A DNA stretch of 64,000 nt from Neorhizobium sp. (GCA_028283725.1 JAPWKC010000004.1:186001-250000); one strand, 5' to 3'. Positions 10,064 through 23,156 are shown, numbered from the stretch's first letter. Numbers and translations: made by a program. The notes: generated by a model not told the origin, from the sequence alone.

Positions 10064-11872
10064 TTACTGGGCGCGCTTATCCCACCAGGTGTTGAGCTGA
10101 TAGCCGTAAAGCGGCAGTTTTTCGGGATAACCGATATAGCTGCGCTGCGCCACCCACTGATCTGCAACATGATAGAGCGGCACGAGATAATGACCAGAGA
10201 TGAGCAGGCGGTCATAAGCGCGCACCGAGGCCGTAAAGTCTTCCGCGCTGCGGACGGTCATCATCGTCTCGATCATCTTGTCGAGGTCGGGACTGGCGGT
10301 GCCGGCAAAATTGAAACTGCCGTCGCGATCCCGCGAGGTCGAACCCCAGCGCCCCATCTGTTCGATGCCCGGCGACAGTGACGACGGGTAGGATTTGACG
10401 ATCATGTCATAATCGAAATTGCCGGAACGGGCCTGATATTGCGCGTCATCGACGGTGCGGATGGCCATCTCGACGCCGATCAGACGCAGCGTCCGCTGAT
10501 AGGCGATCGCGAGTTTCTCCTGATCCTGGCTCTGGGTCATCACCTCGAAGGCAAGCTGGCGGCCACGAGCATCGACCATCTTGCCGTTACGGATCGCGTA
10601 GCCACCCTTTTTGAGGAGATCGACGGACTTGCGGAGAACCTTGCGATCGGCGCCGGAGGCATCGGTGGTCGGCACGCGGTAGCTGCCATCAAGCACGTCC
10701 GGCTCGACATTCGCCTTCATCTTGCTGAGAAGCGCCAGTTCCCGGACGTCGGCCGGACGGCCGAGCGAACTCAGGTCGGAATTCTGCCAGAAGCTCTGGG
10801 TCCGGGTATAGGCGTTTTCGAAGAGGTTGCGGTTGGCCCATTCGAAATCGAATGCAAGCGCCAAGCCGGCGCGGACATTGCCATCCTTGAAGATTGGCCG
10901 GCGGGTGTTGAAGACGAAGCCGAGCATGCCTGTCGGCAGCTTTGGCGTGAACGTATCCTTCACCACATCGCCGTTGCGGACGGCGGGAAAATCATAGGCC
11001 GTCGCCCAGTGCGTCGGGCTTCCATCGGGATAGATGGCGACCTCGCCCTTCTTGAAGGCCTCGAAGAGAGAATTGTCCTGCAGGAAATATTCGATGGTGA
11101 TGCGGTCGTAATTGTCGAAGCCGACCTTTGAGGGAATGTCCTTGCCCCAGTAATTCGGATCGCGCTCGTAGACGATCCGCTCGCCCGGCGAGACCGATTT
11201 GACCCTGTAGGGGCCTGAGCCGACCGGCGGCTTCAGGCTTGTCTGGTCAAAGGTTGCCGGGTCGATGGCGTGTTTCGGCAGGATCGGCGTGCCATAGGCG
11301 AGGATCAGCGGAAATTCGCGATCGGCCTTGTCGTTGAAGGTGAACCGAATGCCGTGATCGCCGACCTTTTCCATCTTTTCGACGGCATCGAGACGTGTCG
11401 AAAACGGGATGCGACCCTTGTCGCGCAGAAGCTCGAAGGAGAAGATCACGTCATCCGGCGTCACCGGCTGGCCGTCGGACCATTTCGCCTTCGGGTTCAG
11501 GTTGAACTGGATCCACTTGCGCTGGTCGTCCATTTCGACGCTTTCGGCAAGCAGGCCGTAGAGCGTGAAGGGCTCGTCGGACGAGCGCGTCATCAGCGAT
11601 TCGTAAATCAGATTGCCGAAACCGGGGTCCCAGATGCCGCGCGCCGTGGTGCGCATGGATTTGAGAATGAAGGCATTCAGGCTGTCGAACGTGCCGACCA
11701 CACCATAGGTGATGCCGCCGCCTTTTTTGACGTTCGGATTGACGTAAGGGAAGGACGTATAATTGGCGGGCAAGGCGGGCGTGCCATGCATCGCGATACC
11801 GTGAACGGGCGCTGCCAGTGCCGGAAAACCGCCCGCCAGCGCAAAGAATAGAGCAATCGCGAAGCGCCGCAT
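10064..11872 (-). CDS. Extracellular solute-binding protein, family 5 (YejA-like)
   Basis: A periplasmic binding protein of 602 residues for oligopeptide or microcin C-type ABC importers. A Sec signal peptide is visible (MRRFAIALFFALAGGFPALAA, cleavage after about residue 21). It is followed by SBP_bac_5 features such as YESLMTRSSDEPFTLYGLLAE and KWSDGQPVTPDDVIFSFELL. The ATG at 11872 is chosen because AGGG stands eight bases upstream; the longer frame to 12052 lacks this and would bury the signal peptide. No permease or ATPase genes adjoin it, so it appears to be an orphan binding protein at this site. Confidence 0.9.
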   Translation of the reverse strand: MRRFAIALFFALAGGFPALAAPVHGIAMHGTPALPANYTSFPYVNPNVKKGGGITYGVVGTFDSLNAFILKSMRTTARGIWDPGFGNLIYESLMTRSSDEPFTLYGLLAESVEMDDQRKWIQFNLNPKAKWSDGQPVTPDDVIFSFELLRDKGRIPFSTRLDAVEKMEKVGDHGIRFTFNDKADREFPLILAYGTPILPKHAIDPATFDQTSLKPPVGSGPYRVKSVSPGERIVYERDPNYWGKDIPSKVGFDNYDRITIEYFLQDNSLFEAFKKGEVAIYPDGSPTHWATAYDFPAVRNGDVVKDTFTPKLPTGMLGFVFNTRRPIFKDGNVRAGLALAFDFEWANRNLFENAYTRTQSFWQNSDLSSLGRPADVRELALLSKMKANVEPDVLDGSYRVPTTDASGADRKVLRKSVDLLKKGGYAIRNGKMVDARGRQLAFEVMTQSQDQEKLAIAYQRTLRLIGVEMAIRTVDDAQYQARSGNFDYDMIVKSYPSSLSPGIEQMGRWGSTSRDRDGSFNFAGTASPDLDKMIETMMTVRSAEDFTASVRAYDRLLISGHYLVPLYHVADQWVAQRSYIGYPEKLPLYGYQLNTWWDKRAQ

Positions 11873-12155
11873 GAAGTCATCCCTGGTCATTACCGCTGAT
11901 TCGGTAGAAAATACCGCATGCCGGCCTTCAGACCAACAGAGGGCGCCATCGCATGACCTCGCGGATACCCAGCCTATCGGTAAAAAAAGCGAAAGAAAGG
12001 CTGGATATGAGGCCATCCGCCATGTAACAGATGGCGCGGACGCAGGGGTCATTCAAATGCCTCATTTGGCCGACAGGTGACAGGGCAGTATGACACCCCA
12101 AGGGTTCGATGGCCGATGGTCACGCCCGACAGGATTTCAGGAGACGGATTACGTT

Positions 12156-12806
12156 ATGACGTTGAAGGCAACCAAAGTTCTGCGGACCGCCATGTCCGCT
12201 CTCGCACTTTCTTTCGGCGCGAGCGCGCTGCCTGTCACCAGCTTCGCGCAGAGTGCAGCGCCGCAGCAGGGCGCTCCGGGCGCACCGCCGCTCGGCTGGT
12301 TCAAGACCTGCACCAAGCAGGACGACAGCGACCTGTGCGTCGTGCAGAACGTCACGCTTGCCCAGAACGGTCAGCTGATCACCGCCGTCGGTCTCATCAC
12401 CGTTGAAGGCAAGGTGAACCGCAAGATCCTGCAGGTCTCGGTTCCGACCGCGCGCCTCGTGCCTCCTGGCGTCATCATGCAGATCGATAACGGCAAGGGC
12501 CAGAAGCTCGACTACGCCGTCTGCCTGCCCGACAAGTGCACGGCCGAAGTTCCGCTGACGGACCCGATGATCGCAGCGCTCAAGAAGGGCACCGACGTGA
12601 TCTTCACGTCGATCAACTTCCGCCGCGCGCCGAACCCGATCAAGATCTCGCTCAGCGGCTTCACCGGCGCCTTCGACGGCCCGGCGATCTCGCAGTCGCA
12701 GCTTGCAGAAAGCCAGCGCTCGCTGGAAGAAGGCATGCAGAAGAAGGCTGAGGAAGCCCGCAAGAAGCTGGAAGACGCACAGTCCGCTGCAAAGCAGGGC
12801 CAGTAA
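12156..12806 (+). CDS. Invasion-associated locus B (IalB) family secreted protein
   Basis: A 216-residue exported protein. The Sec signal spans about residues 1-32 (LRTAMSALALSFGASALPVTSFAQS). The IalB core follows, with WFKTCTKQDDSDLCVVQN, LDYAVCLPDKCTAEVPL and paired cysteines. The C-terminus is a charged helix (EEGMQKKAEEARKKLEDAQ). IalB is known from Bartonella erythrocyte invasion, but homologues are widespread in non-pathogenic Rhizobiales and their role there is unclear. The ATG at 12156 has AGGAG upstream; the in-frame start at 12090 would bury the signal peptide. A strong terminator follows. Confidence 0.86.
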   Translation: MTLKATKVLRTAMSALALSFGASALPVTSFAQSAAPQQGAPGAPPLGWFKTCTKQDDSDLCVVQNVTLAQNGQLITAVGLITVEGKVNRKILQVSVPTARLVPPGVIMQIDNGKGQKLDYAVCLPDKCTAEVPLTDPMIAALKKGTDVIFTSINFRRAPNPIKISLSGFTGAFDGPAISQSQLAESQRSLEEGMQKKAEEARKKLEDAQSAAKQGQ

Positions 12807-12866
12807 TCCGGCAAGGCATGACCTGGCGGACTGCTGCCGGGTCTTGCTGCATAGACAATCAAAAAG

Positions 12867-12898
12867 AAAACGCCGGCTTTCGAGCCGGCGTTTTTTTA
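12867..12898. terminator. Bidirectional intrinsic terminator, ialB-like / hspQ
   Basis: Perfect 8-bp stem CGCCGGCT-TTCG-AGCCGGCG with T7 on the plus side and an A-rich run on the other side, between the convergent ialB-like and hspQ genes. Confidence 0.9.
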
Positions 12899-12947
12899 TG
12901 TTCTGGCGTCAGTAGAAGTACAGGCTTCCGGCTTCCCGAAGCATGCG

Positions 12948-13277
12948 TCAGTTGGCGAGCATCAACTTGGGTTTGAACTCGCCGGACGGGGCCTTGTCGA
13001 AAATCTGGTAGACCTGCGGATTGCGGAGCGGTTGCTCGCTCTCGTCATGTTCCAGGTTCTGCTCGGACACGTAGGCGACATATTCGGTGTCGTCGTTTTC
13101 GGCGAGCAGATGGTAGAACGGCTGGTCCTTGCTGGGGCGGATCTCGGCGGGAATGGAATTCCACCATTCCTCGGTATTGGAAAACTCCGCGTCCACATCG
13201 AACACGACGCCGCGGAACGGAAACACCCTGTGGCGAACCACTTCTCCAATGGTAAACTTGGCGCTGCGCTGTTTCAT
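12948..13277 (-). CDS. hspQ: Heat shock protein HspQ
   Basis: A 109-residue HspQ/YccV-like protein. In enterobacteria HspQ binds hemimethylated oriC DNA and acts as a specificity factor for Lon. Diagnostic features are the start KFTIGEVVRHRVFPFRGVVFD, the central WWNSIP and the C-terminal YVSEQNLEHDES, covering the full family length. The start codon follows AAGGAC at good spacing. I looked for an RpoH-type promoter upstream and found no convincing match. It is monocistronic and converges on the ialB-like gene. Confidence 0.92.
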   Translation of the reverse strand: MKQRSAKFTIGEVVRHRVFPFRGVVFDVDAEFSNTEEWWNSIPAEIRPSKDQPFYHLLAENDDTEYVAYVSEQNLEHDESEQPLRNPQVYQIFDKAPSGEFKPKLMLAN

Positions 13278-13410
13278 GGTTTGACGTCCTTTCGAACACC
13301 AATGTGGGAATAAATGCGGCAGACATCAAGGGAATAGTGTCACAGGCCCGTTCAACTCGCCACGGTCTGCCTTACGCTTCGTGAGCGTCGTCATGGCCCA
13401 AGCGCCAACG

Positions 13411-13440
13411 CAAAACGGCGGACCCGAGGGCCCGCCGTTG
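13411..13440 (-). terminator. Intrinsic terminator after glnA
   Basis: On the minus strand AACGGCGG, a GC-rich loop, then CCGCCGTTTTG, starting 27 bases after the glnA stop. Confidence 0.75.
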
Positions 13441-13466
13441 CGATCATTCGATGAGCGGCCGATGGA

Positions 13467-14876
13467 TCAGGCCGAGTAGTACATGTCGAACTCGACCGGA
13501 TGCGGGGTCATTTCGAAACGCATGACTTCCGTCATCTTCAGTTCGATATAGGCATCGATCTGATCGTCGTCGAATACGCCACCGGCGGTGAGGAACTTGC
13601 GGTCCTTGTCGAGGGCGTCGAGCGCCTCGCGCAGCGAGCCGCAGACTGTCGGGATCTTCTTCAGTTCCTTCGGCGGCAGATCATAGAGATCCTTGTCCAT
13701 GGCCTTGCCCGGATGGATCTTGTTCTTGATACCGTCGAGGCCGGCCATCAGCATGGCGGCGAAGCCGAGATAGGGGTTCTGCGCCGGATCCGGGAAGCGG
13801 ACTTCGACGCGCTTTGCCTTGGGGCTGGAGCCGAACGGAATGCGGCACGAAGCCGAGCGGTTGCGGGCCGAATAGGCAAGCAGAACCGGGGCCTCATAGC
13901 CGGGAACCAGACGCTTGTAGGAATTGGTCGTCGGGTTGGTGAAGGCGTTGATCGCCTTGGCATGCTTGATGATGCCGCCGATATAGTAGAGGCAGCTTTC
14001 CGACAAGCCGGCATATTCGTCGCCGGCAAAGGTCGGCTTGCCGTCCTTCCAGATCGACTGATGCACATGCATGCCCGAGCCGTTATCGCCGAAAACCGGC
14101 TTCGGCATGAAGGTTGCCGTCTTGCCATAGGCATTGGCGACCTGATGCACGACATACTTGTAGATCTGCATCTTGTCGGCGTTGCGCACCAGCGTGTCGA
14201 ACTTGACGCCGAGCTCGTGCTGGGCTGCGGCCACCTCATGGTGATGCTTTTCGACGACGACGCCCATTTCGCCAAGCACGGTCAGCATTTCGGAGCGCAT
14301 GTCCTGCAGGCTGTCGACCGGCGGAACCGGGAAATAGCCGCCCTTGACGCGCGGACGGTGGCCGAGGTTGCCGGTCTCGTAATCGGTGTCGTCGTTGGAC
14401 GGCAGTTCCGAACTATCGAGCTTGAAGCCGGTATTGTACGGATCCGCCTTGTACTTGACGTCGTCGAAGACGAAGAATTCCGGCTCAGGGCCAACGAAGA
14501 CCGTATCGCCGATACCGGAGGCCTTCAAATAGGCTTCCGCCTTCTTGGCCGTGCCGCGCGGGTCACGGTTATAGGCTTCGCCCGAGATCGGATCGAGAAT
14601 GTCGCAGACGATGACCATGGTCGACTGGGCGAAGAACGGGTCCATATGGACGGTTGCCGCGTCGGGCATCAGCACCATGTCGGACTCGTTGATGGCCTTC
14701 CAGCCGCCGATCGAGGAGCCGTCGAACATCACGCCATCGGCAAACATGTCTTCGTCGACCGCCGCCACGTCCATGGTGACGTGCTGCAGCTTGCCGCGCG
14801 GGTCGGTAAAGCGAAGGTCAACGAACTTGACGTCGTTTTCCTTGATCTGTTTCATGATTTCGCTAGCGCTCGTCAT
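13467..14876 (-). CDS. glnA: Glutamine synthetase, type I
   Basis: GlnA condenses ammonia with glutamate and is the main entry point for nitrogen. The 469-residue product is full length for GSI-beta. It has the Asp-50-loop region ([10 protein letters not shown]), metal and ATP motifs ([32 protein letters not shown]), and the adenylylation site Tyr398 in DLYDLPPKE, so covalent control by GlnE is expected. The ATG at 14876 follows GAGGAAAA at good spacing; 31 further in-frame codons upstream are not family-like. It lies 67 bp downstream of glnB, the usual rhizobial glnBA operon, and ends at a hairpin. Confidence 0.98.
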   Translation of the reverse strand: MTSASEIMKQIKENDVKFVDLRFTDPRGKLQHVTMDVAAVDEDMFADGVMFDGSSIGGWKAINESDMVLMPDAATVHMDPFFAQSTMVIVCDILDPISGEAYNRDPRGTAKKAEAYLKASGIGDTVFVGPEPEFFVFDDVKYKADPYNTGFKLDSSELPSNDDTDYETGNLGHRPRVKGGYFPVPPVDSLQDMRSEMLTVLGEMGVVVEKHHHEVAAAQHELGVKFDTLVRNADKMQIYKYVVHQVANAYGKTATFMPKPVFGDNGSGMHVHQSIWKDGKPTFAGDEYAGLSESCLYYIGGIIKHAKAINAFTNPTTNSYKRLVPGYEAPVLLAYSARNRSASCRIPFGSSPKAKRVEVRFPDPAQNPYLGFAAMLMAGLDGIKNKIHPGKAMDKDLYDLPPKELKKIPTVCGSLREALDALDKDRKFLTAGGVFDDDQIDAYIELKMTEVMRFEMTPHPVEFDMYYSA

Positions 14877-14943
14877 TTGACATTTTCCTCGCCTATTTGA
14901 TTGTTGAGTTTTCTCTCCGCGGCTCATTGGCCGGGAGGCCGTG

Positions 14944-15372
<429 letters not shown>

Positions 15373-15544
15373 TCAAAGGGAATGTGACGTTTTTCGCAAA
15401 ATCCGCTAGGTTTTTTAAAATACGGCGGTTCCGCCGACCAAATTTGCAGCAACCTGCTCGAGATCAGACCGAAATCTTTGAATTCCGGCCAATTTCAGGC
15501 GATTCAGCAAGAGGATATACAGGATAGGCTAAAGAGCAATAAAT

Positions 15545-15556
15545 GTGCATTTGCAC
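15545..15556. promoter_or_regulatory. Short palindrome upstream of glnB, possible activator site
   Basis: GTGCA-TT-TGCAC, a perfect 5-bp inverted repeat about 190 bp upstream of the -24/-12 element. The distance suits an enhancer-bound activator. The arms are shaped differently from the usual NtrC site (TGCAC-N7-GTGCA), so the assignment to NtrC is only a possibility. The rest of the 342-bp glnB-nnr gap shows no gene. Confidence 0.25.
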
Positions 15557-15624
15557 CTTTTTAGATCTTTATTGCCTTATTCAAGCCTCTTGCGCCGCTT
15601 CGGTGTTTCCGTTCAAGTGGGTGG

Positions 15625-17124
15625 ATGCGCACACGGATCGAACATGTTCTCTTGACGCCTGACGAAATGGGCCGGGTGGATGGAGCTGCAGCCGCTTCCG
15701 GCCTGCCATCCTTCGGCCTGATGCAGCGTGCCGGGATGGCTGTTGCTGCCGATGCGCTCCGGCATTTTCCTGAAACCCGCCGCTTCGCGGTTCTGTGCGG
15801 ACCCGGCAACAATGGTGGCGACGGTTACGTCGCAGCGCAGGCGCTGGCGGCATTTGGCTGTGCCGTCGCCGTCTACCACCTCGGTGATCCGAGCCGCCTG
15901 TCTGGGGATGCCCTGACGGCACGGCAAGCATGCGAGATCCCGTCTCTGCCGCTTGAGCTCTATCAGCCTGTGGCGGGCGATCTCGTCATCGATGCCGTTT
16001 TCGGTGCGGGACTGTCCCGCGATGTCCCCAATGCGGTGGCGCTAGCCATCGAACGTGTACAGGCGATCGCGGTGCCGGTCCTTGCCGTCGATCTTCCTTC
16101 CGGACTTTGCGGTCGGCGGGGAGCTATATTGGGGCAGGCCTTCGCCGCGCGACGAACGATCACCTTCATGGCGCGCAAGCCGGGACATTTGTTAATGCCC
16201 GGCAGGTCACTCTGTGGTGACGTCAGTGTTTTCGATATCGGCATTCCGCAGCGTATCCTTGAGGCGCATGCCGGGGCGATCACAGAGAACACGCCGTTCC
16301 TGTGGGGCCGCGATCTCCCGACACCCGGTGCGGACAGCCATAAATACCGACGCGGGCACCTTGGCGTTTTCTCCGGGCCTGCCGCCAAGACGGGGGCGGC
16401 ACGGCTTTCGGCGCTTGCCGGGCTCAAGACGGGCGCGGGGCTGGTAACGATCGCCTCACCGGCCGATGCGATGGCAGACAATGCCGGACATCTGACCGCG
16501 GTCATGCTGCGACAGATCGATGGGCCGGCGGAACTGGGCGAATGGCTCGACGATGCGCGGCTTTCAGCCTTCGTGCTTGGCCCCGGCTTCGGCATAGGCC
16601 ACAAGGCGCGGGACTTCGTCGGGCGTCTAAGCGAAAGGGCGCTGGTGCTGGATGCAGACGGCATGACGTCCTTCAAGGAGGACACCGCCCAACTCTTCGA
16701 TGCGTTTTCGAATGGCGAACCGCATCTGGTGCTGACGCCGCATGAGGGCGAGTTCGCCCGGCTTTTCCCCGATATCGCCGCCGACCGGAGCCTGAGCAAG
16801 GTGGAGAAGGCGCAGGCCGCGGCCCGGCGCGCGCATGCGGCGATCGTCTACAAGGGGGCCGATACGGTGATATCTGCGCCAGACGGACGCGCCACGATCA
16901 ACACCAACGCCCCGCCCTGGCTTGCGACAGCAGGCTCCGGCGACGTGCTGGCCGGCATGATCGGCGCACTTCTGGCGCAGGGCATGCCGGTTTTCGAGGC
17001 GGCCGCGGCCGGCGTCTATCTGCATGGCGAGGCTGCGCATCTGGCCGGCGCCGGTCTGACCGCGGAAGATCTGGCAGAGCAGGCGGGCAGGGCTATGGCC
17101 GGTATCTCCGATCATCTGCCCTGA
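15625..17124 (+). CDS. nnr: Bifunctional ADP-dependent NAD(P)H-hydrate dehydratase / NAD(P)H-hydrate epimerase
   Basis: Repairs hydrated NAD(P)H. The 499-residue fusion has an N-terminal YjeF_N epimerase domain (residues about 1-215; CGPGNNGGDGYVAAQAL binds nucleotide). The C-terminal ribokinase-like dehydratase domain (about 225-495) carries KTGAGLVTIA, VLGPGFGIG, VLTPHEGEFARLFPD and the catalytic loop TAGSGDVLAGMIGAL. The ATG at 15625 follows GTGGGTGG and is consistent with family length. It is transcribed away from glnBA and ends 22 bp from the convergent DUF72 gene. Confidence 0.95.
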   Translation: MRTRIEHVLLTPDEMGRVDGAAAASGLPSFGLMQRAGMAVAADALRHFPETRRFAVLCGPGNNGGDGYVAAQALAAFGCAVAVYHLGDPSRLSGDALTARQACEIPSLPLELYQPVAGDLVIDAVFGAGLSRDVPNAVALAIERVQAIAVPVLAVDLPSGLCGRRGAILGQAFAARRTITFMARKPGHLLMPGRSLCGDVSVFDIGIPQRILEAHAGAITENTPFLWGRDLPTPGADSHKYRRGHLGVFSGPAAKTGAARLSALAGLKTGAGLVTIASPADAMADNAGHLTAVMLRQIDGPAELGEWLDDARLSAFVLGPGFGIGHKARDFVGRLSERALVLDADGMTSFKEDTAQLFDAFSNGEPHLVLTPHEGEFARLFPDIAADRSLSKVEKAQAAARRAHAAIVYKGADTVISAPDGRATINTNAPPWLATAGSGDVLAGMIGALLAQGMPVFEAAAAGVYLHGEAAHLAGAGLTAEDLAEQAGRAMAGISDHLP

Positions 17125-17146
17125 CCTGATCCGCCGTCTATCGTCC

Positions 17147-17956
17147 TCAGCCTCTTGACAGCAATTCCTGCATGGCCATCGCGCCCTGCGGCGCGTTGAC
17201 CTTGCCCTCATGGATGAAGAAGGCAAAGACGTCGCGCGGCTTCGTCTCAACCTTTCGCGTCTCATCGATAAGCGGCAGGTCATCGGGCACACCGCCCTCT
17301 GCCCAGGTCTTCAACCGCTTACCCCAGGCGTTCATGTCGGCATCGGCATAGCATGTGGGGATATCATCCGAGCCCTTCTGGAGCCGGGCATAGACGAAGT
17401 CGGCCGTCACGTCGGCGATCATCGGATAGTCGAAATGCTCGGCGCAGACAGGCGCCACCTTGTATTTTTGAAGAAGGGCCACGAATTCCGGCACTTTGAA
17501 ACTGTCGTGGCGCACTTCCACCACATGGGTGAGCGCAAGCCCTTCCAGCGTATTCGGCAGGAGTTTCAGGAAGGCCTCGAAATCATCCGGCTCGAACCGC
17601 TTGGTCGGGGCGAATTGCCAGAGGATAGGCCCCAGGTGATCGCCGAGTTCGACGATCCCCTGATTGAGGAATTTTTCCATCGATTCCCCCGCATCGGCCA
17701 AGACCTTGCGGTTCGTCGTGAAACGACTGGCCTTCAGCGAGAAAATAAAGCCGTCGGGAACTTCCGATGCCCATTTGGCGAAGGTCTCCGGCTTTTGCGA
17801 ACCGTAATAGGTGCCATTGACCTCGATGACCTCCAGCTTGCTCGCGGCATATTCCAACTGCCGCTTCTTCGCCAGCTTTTCGGGGTAGAACGTGCCCTCC
17901 CAGGCATCGAAGGTCCAGCCGCCGATACCGGTGCGGATCTTTCCGGATTTGGTCAT
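17147..17956 (-). CDS. DUF72 (YecE-like) TIM-barrel protein
   Basis: A DUF72 family protein of 269 residues with the TIM-barrel signatures IRTGIGGWTFDAWEGTFYP, LEVIEVNGTYYGS and LGPILWQFAPTKRFEPDDFEAFL. The molecular function of the family is not established. Two ATGs stand side by side: the second, at 17956, lies five bases after GGAGG and is preferred to 17959, and the longer frame to 18013 is unlikely. The 22-bp convergent gap to nnr leaves no room for a separate terminator. Confidence 0.85.
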   Translation of the reverse strand: MTKSGKIRTGIGGWTFDAWEGTFYPEKLAKKRQLEYAASKLEVIEVNGTYYGSQKPETFAKWASEVPDGFIFSLKASRFTTNRKVLADAGESMEKFLNQGIVELGDHLGPILWQFAPTKRFEPDDFEAFLKLLPNTLEGLALTHVVEVRHDSFKVPEFVALLQKYKVAPVCAEHFDYPMIADVTADFVYARLQKGSDDIPTCYADADMNAWGKRLKTWAEGGVPDDLPLIDETRKVETKPRDVFAFFIHEGKVNAPQGAMAMQELLSRG

Positions 17957-18056
17957 CATTTCCTCCCGTTGAAATTCGCCAGACGACTGGCTTCGATTAT
18001 TTGCCGAGTTCACCGAAAGTCATTCCGATGACGATCGTATCGTCTGGTGATGTCGC

Positions 18057-20978
<2,922 letters not shown>

Positions 20979-21131
20979 CGCTATACTCTTCGGGGAGGGC
21001 CGTTCCTCGGCAAAAGCCGCAAGGCCCTTATGTAGTGATTGAAACCCGCCTGTCGAGACGAAACTGCCGCAATGCAAACGGGTTCCGACGCGCCGCCCTG
21101 ACTCGCTTGACAGGACTATAGGGATTAAATA

Positions 21132-21146
21132 GAACAAATAAAGAAC
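21132..21146. promoter_or_regulatory. LexA (SOS) box between uvrA and ssb
   Basis: GAAC-AAATAAA-GAAC, equal to GTTC-N7-GTTC on the other strand, is the alphaproteobacterial LexA consensus without a mismatch. It sits in the 357-bp divergent gap, 154 bp from the uvrA start and 190 bp from the ssb start, in an AT-rich promoter-like tract, so either or both genes may be SOS-controlled. No other gene is visible in this gap. Confidence 0.85.
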
Positions 21147-21335
21147 ATTTTGGGCAATGGCTCCGGCTCGCATGTCGAAAGCGCGGATTAAAGTGTGGAT
21201 TACGCAGCGTGGCGCCACAACGGCGGCGGCTGATCGTTTAACATGGCCCGATCGAATTGAGGCCGGCTCCGGCGGCAGAGCCGGCGGTTACAGCCCATCT
21301 GGCAGAGCCCGGCTGGAAGAGAAGGTGAGAGAACT

Positions 21336-21938
21336 ATGGCAGGCAGCGTCAACAAGGTCATCCTGATCGGCAATGTGGGTGCAGATCCCGAAATCCGTCG
21401 GACCCAGGACGGCAAGGCGATCGCCAACCTGCGCATCGCGACGTCCGAACAGTGGCGCGACCGCAATTCCGGCGAGCGCCGCGAAAAGACCGAATGGCAC
21501 AGCGTCGTCGTGTTCAACGAAGGCCTGACCAAGGTTGTCGAACAGTATGTGAAGAAGGGCGCCAAGCTCTATATCGAGGGCGCGCTGCAGACCCGCAAGT
21601 GGCAGGACCAGAACGGCAACGACCGCTATTCGACCGAAATCGTCCTGCAGGGCTTCAACTCGACGCTGACCATGCTTGACGGTCGCGGCGAAGGCGGTGG
21701 TGGCGGCAACTTCGCCGGTGGCGGTGGCCGTGGCGGCTCGGGAGGCGGCAACGATTTCGGTGGCGGCGGCGGTGATGATTTCGGCGGCGGCTATGGCGGC
21801 GGCAATGATTACGATCGTCCCCGTTCGGGCGGCGGCGCTTCGGCGCGCGGCGGCAATCAGGGCGGCGGTCAAGGTGGTGGCCAGCCTGCCGGCGGCGGCA
21901 ATTTTTCGCGTGATCTCGACGACGACATCCCGTTCTGA
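21336..21938 (+). CDS. ssb: Single-stranded DNA-binding protein
   Basis: SSB coats ssDNA in replication, repair and recombination. The 200-residue product has the OB fold (residues about 5-110: [47 protein letters not shown]). A long Gly-rich disordered linker (about 118-190) follows, then the acidic protein-interaction tip [26 protein letters not shown] before the ATG gives an adequate ribosome site. It is divergent from uvrA across the SOS box and ends in an intrinsic terminator. Confidence 0.97.
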   Translation: MAGSVNKVILIGNVGADPEIRRTQDGKAIANLRIATSEQWRDRNSGERREKTEWHSVVVFNEGLTKVVEQYVKKGAKLYIEGALQTRKWQDQNGNDRYSTEIVLQGFNSTLTMLDGRGEGGGGGNFAGGGGRGGSGGGNDFGGGGGDDFGGGYGGGNDYDRPRSGGGASARGGNQGGGQGGGQPAGGGNFSRDLDDDIPF

Positions 21939-21988
21939 GACGGGAGGCTTTTGAGGCGGTGGTTCTTATGCGGATGCTTCTCTGAACT

Positions 21989-22016
21989 GCTCCAAGGCGG
22001 GGGCTCCAAGGCGGGG
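21989..22016 (+). repeat. 14-bp tandem direct repeat downstream of ssb
   Basis: Two adjacent copies of GCTCCAAGGCGGGG, followed by a degenerate third start (GGCTCCGAGAC). It lies in untranslated sequence between the ssb stop and its terminator and looks like replication slippage. Confidence 0.7.
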
Positions 22017-22084
22017 GGCTCCGAGACAGGGCTTTTCCGAGACCCGGCTGAGCCTTCTCAGATCGGTCTTTCCAATCGATATTC

Positions 22085-22116
22085 AAAAGCGCTCCGGGTT
22101 ATGCCTGGAGCGCTTT
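22085..22116 (+). terminator. Intrinsic terminator after ssb
   Basis: AAAAGCGCTCC-loop-GGAGCGCTTTTTT; perfect stem with T6, suited to ending transcripts from both ssb and the convergent marC. Confidence 0.88.
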
Positions 22117-22156
22117 TTTCATAGTGGGATTAGCCTTGGGCATGGAGAGCAAAGGC

Positions 22157-22786
22157 CTATAGGGCGAATGCGGCCCGCACACCGTCCACGACGAACTGCA
22201 CCGACAAGGCGGCAAGGATCACGCCGAGCAGGCGGGTGAGGATTGCGCGGCCGGTGACGCCGAGAAAGTGGTCGAGCCGCTCGGCCAGTCGCAGCACCAC
22301 ATAGACGACCAGCATGATCAGCGCGATGATGCCGATCAGCATCGCCCGCTCCAAGGCGCCGGGGAACGTGCCGGCGAGAAGGACGGTGGCGGAGATCGCG
22401 CCGGGCCCGGCGATCAGCGGCAGCGCCAGCGGGAAAACCGCGATATCCCTGATGTGATCGATGGTGATCGCCGCATGCGAGGTCTTTGCCTTGCGCTCCT
22501 GGCGCTTCTCGAAGACCATCTCGAAGGAAATCCAGAAGAGCAGCAGTCCGCCGGCGATGCGGAAGGCGCCGATCGAGATACCGAGCGTGCCGAGCACGCT
22601 TGCGCCGAAAAGCGCGAAGACAGCGAGAATGCCGAATGCGATTAGCGAGCCGCGCCATGCCACCTGGGCGCGCTGCGCCGCCGTCATGCCGACGGTCAGA
22701 CCGAGGAAAACGGGAGCAAGACCGGGCGGATCGAGTGTCACCAGCATGGTGGTCATCGCATTTACGAGCATGTCGGGCGTTGCCAT
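22157..22786 (-). CDS. MarC family integral membrane protein
   Basis: A 209-residue MarC/YhgN-type protein with about six membrane segments and the family features DPPGLAPVFLGLT, FRIAGGLLLFWISFEM and PLALPLIAGPGAISATVLL. The family's transport function is unproven; the name comes from the E. coli mar locus, and a role in antibiotic resistance was later withdrawn. The ATG at 22786 follows AGGGAGAG on the minus strand; the longer frame to 23050 has no homology. It is convergent with ssb and divergent from gyrA. Confidence 0.9.
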   Translation of the reverse strand: MATPDMLVNAMTTMLVTLDPPGLAPVFLGLTVGMTAAQRAQVAWRGSLIAFGILAVFALFGASVLGTLGISIGAFRIAGGLLLFWISFEMVFEKRQERKAKTSHAAITIDHIRDIAVFPLALPLIAGPGAISATVLLAGTFPGALERAMLIGIIALIMLVVYVVLRLAERLDHFLGVTGRAILTRLLGVILAALSVQFVVDGVRAAFAL

Positions 22787-23156
22787 AGTCTCTCCCTGGC
22801 GAAATCGGCGCCAGCCATTTGAGGCGATCGCGGCGGCAAGCGCAACTGCCTGCATTTTCCCCGCCTGTTTGTTTTCCACGAAAGGTAGGGTAGTGATAGC
22901 GCGATGACCCGCGCCGCCGCCCATATCACCGGATGGCGACCTCCAAAGAAAAGGCGAAATCGGACGCTTCACAGTTGAGATCAGCACTCGGCCTGCACCT
23001 GACGGGCGCCGCAAAACCTGTTCAAAACCGCCTCGAAAATTGGCAGCCACGGCCGGTTTCCGATATAGACGTATCCGATATAGCTAAGACGGTGATTCCT
23101 CACTAAAAGTGAAATTCACCTTTAACGTGAACTCGACCCAAAGATCGTGATCCGAT
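22787..23156. other. Divergent marC-gyrA intergenic region (370 bp)
   Basis: No gene is seen. It must hold the promoters of both flanking genes. Just before gyrA there is a small perfect palindrome GTGAA-A-TTCAC at 23109-23119, followed by a further half-site CGTGAA at 23126-23131, which could be an operator. No regulator is assigned. Confidence 0.4.

Noticed and set aside
21690..21900. Glycine-coding repeats in ssb as a CRISPR-like or satellite array
   Set aside because: They are in-frame codons of the normal disordered SSB linker, with irregular spacing.
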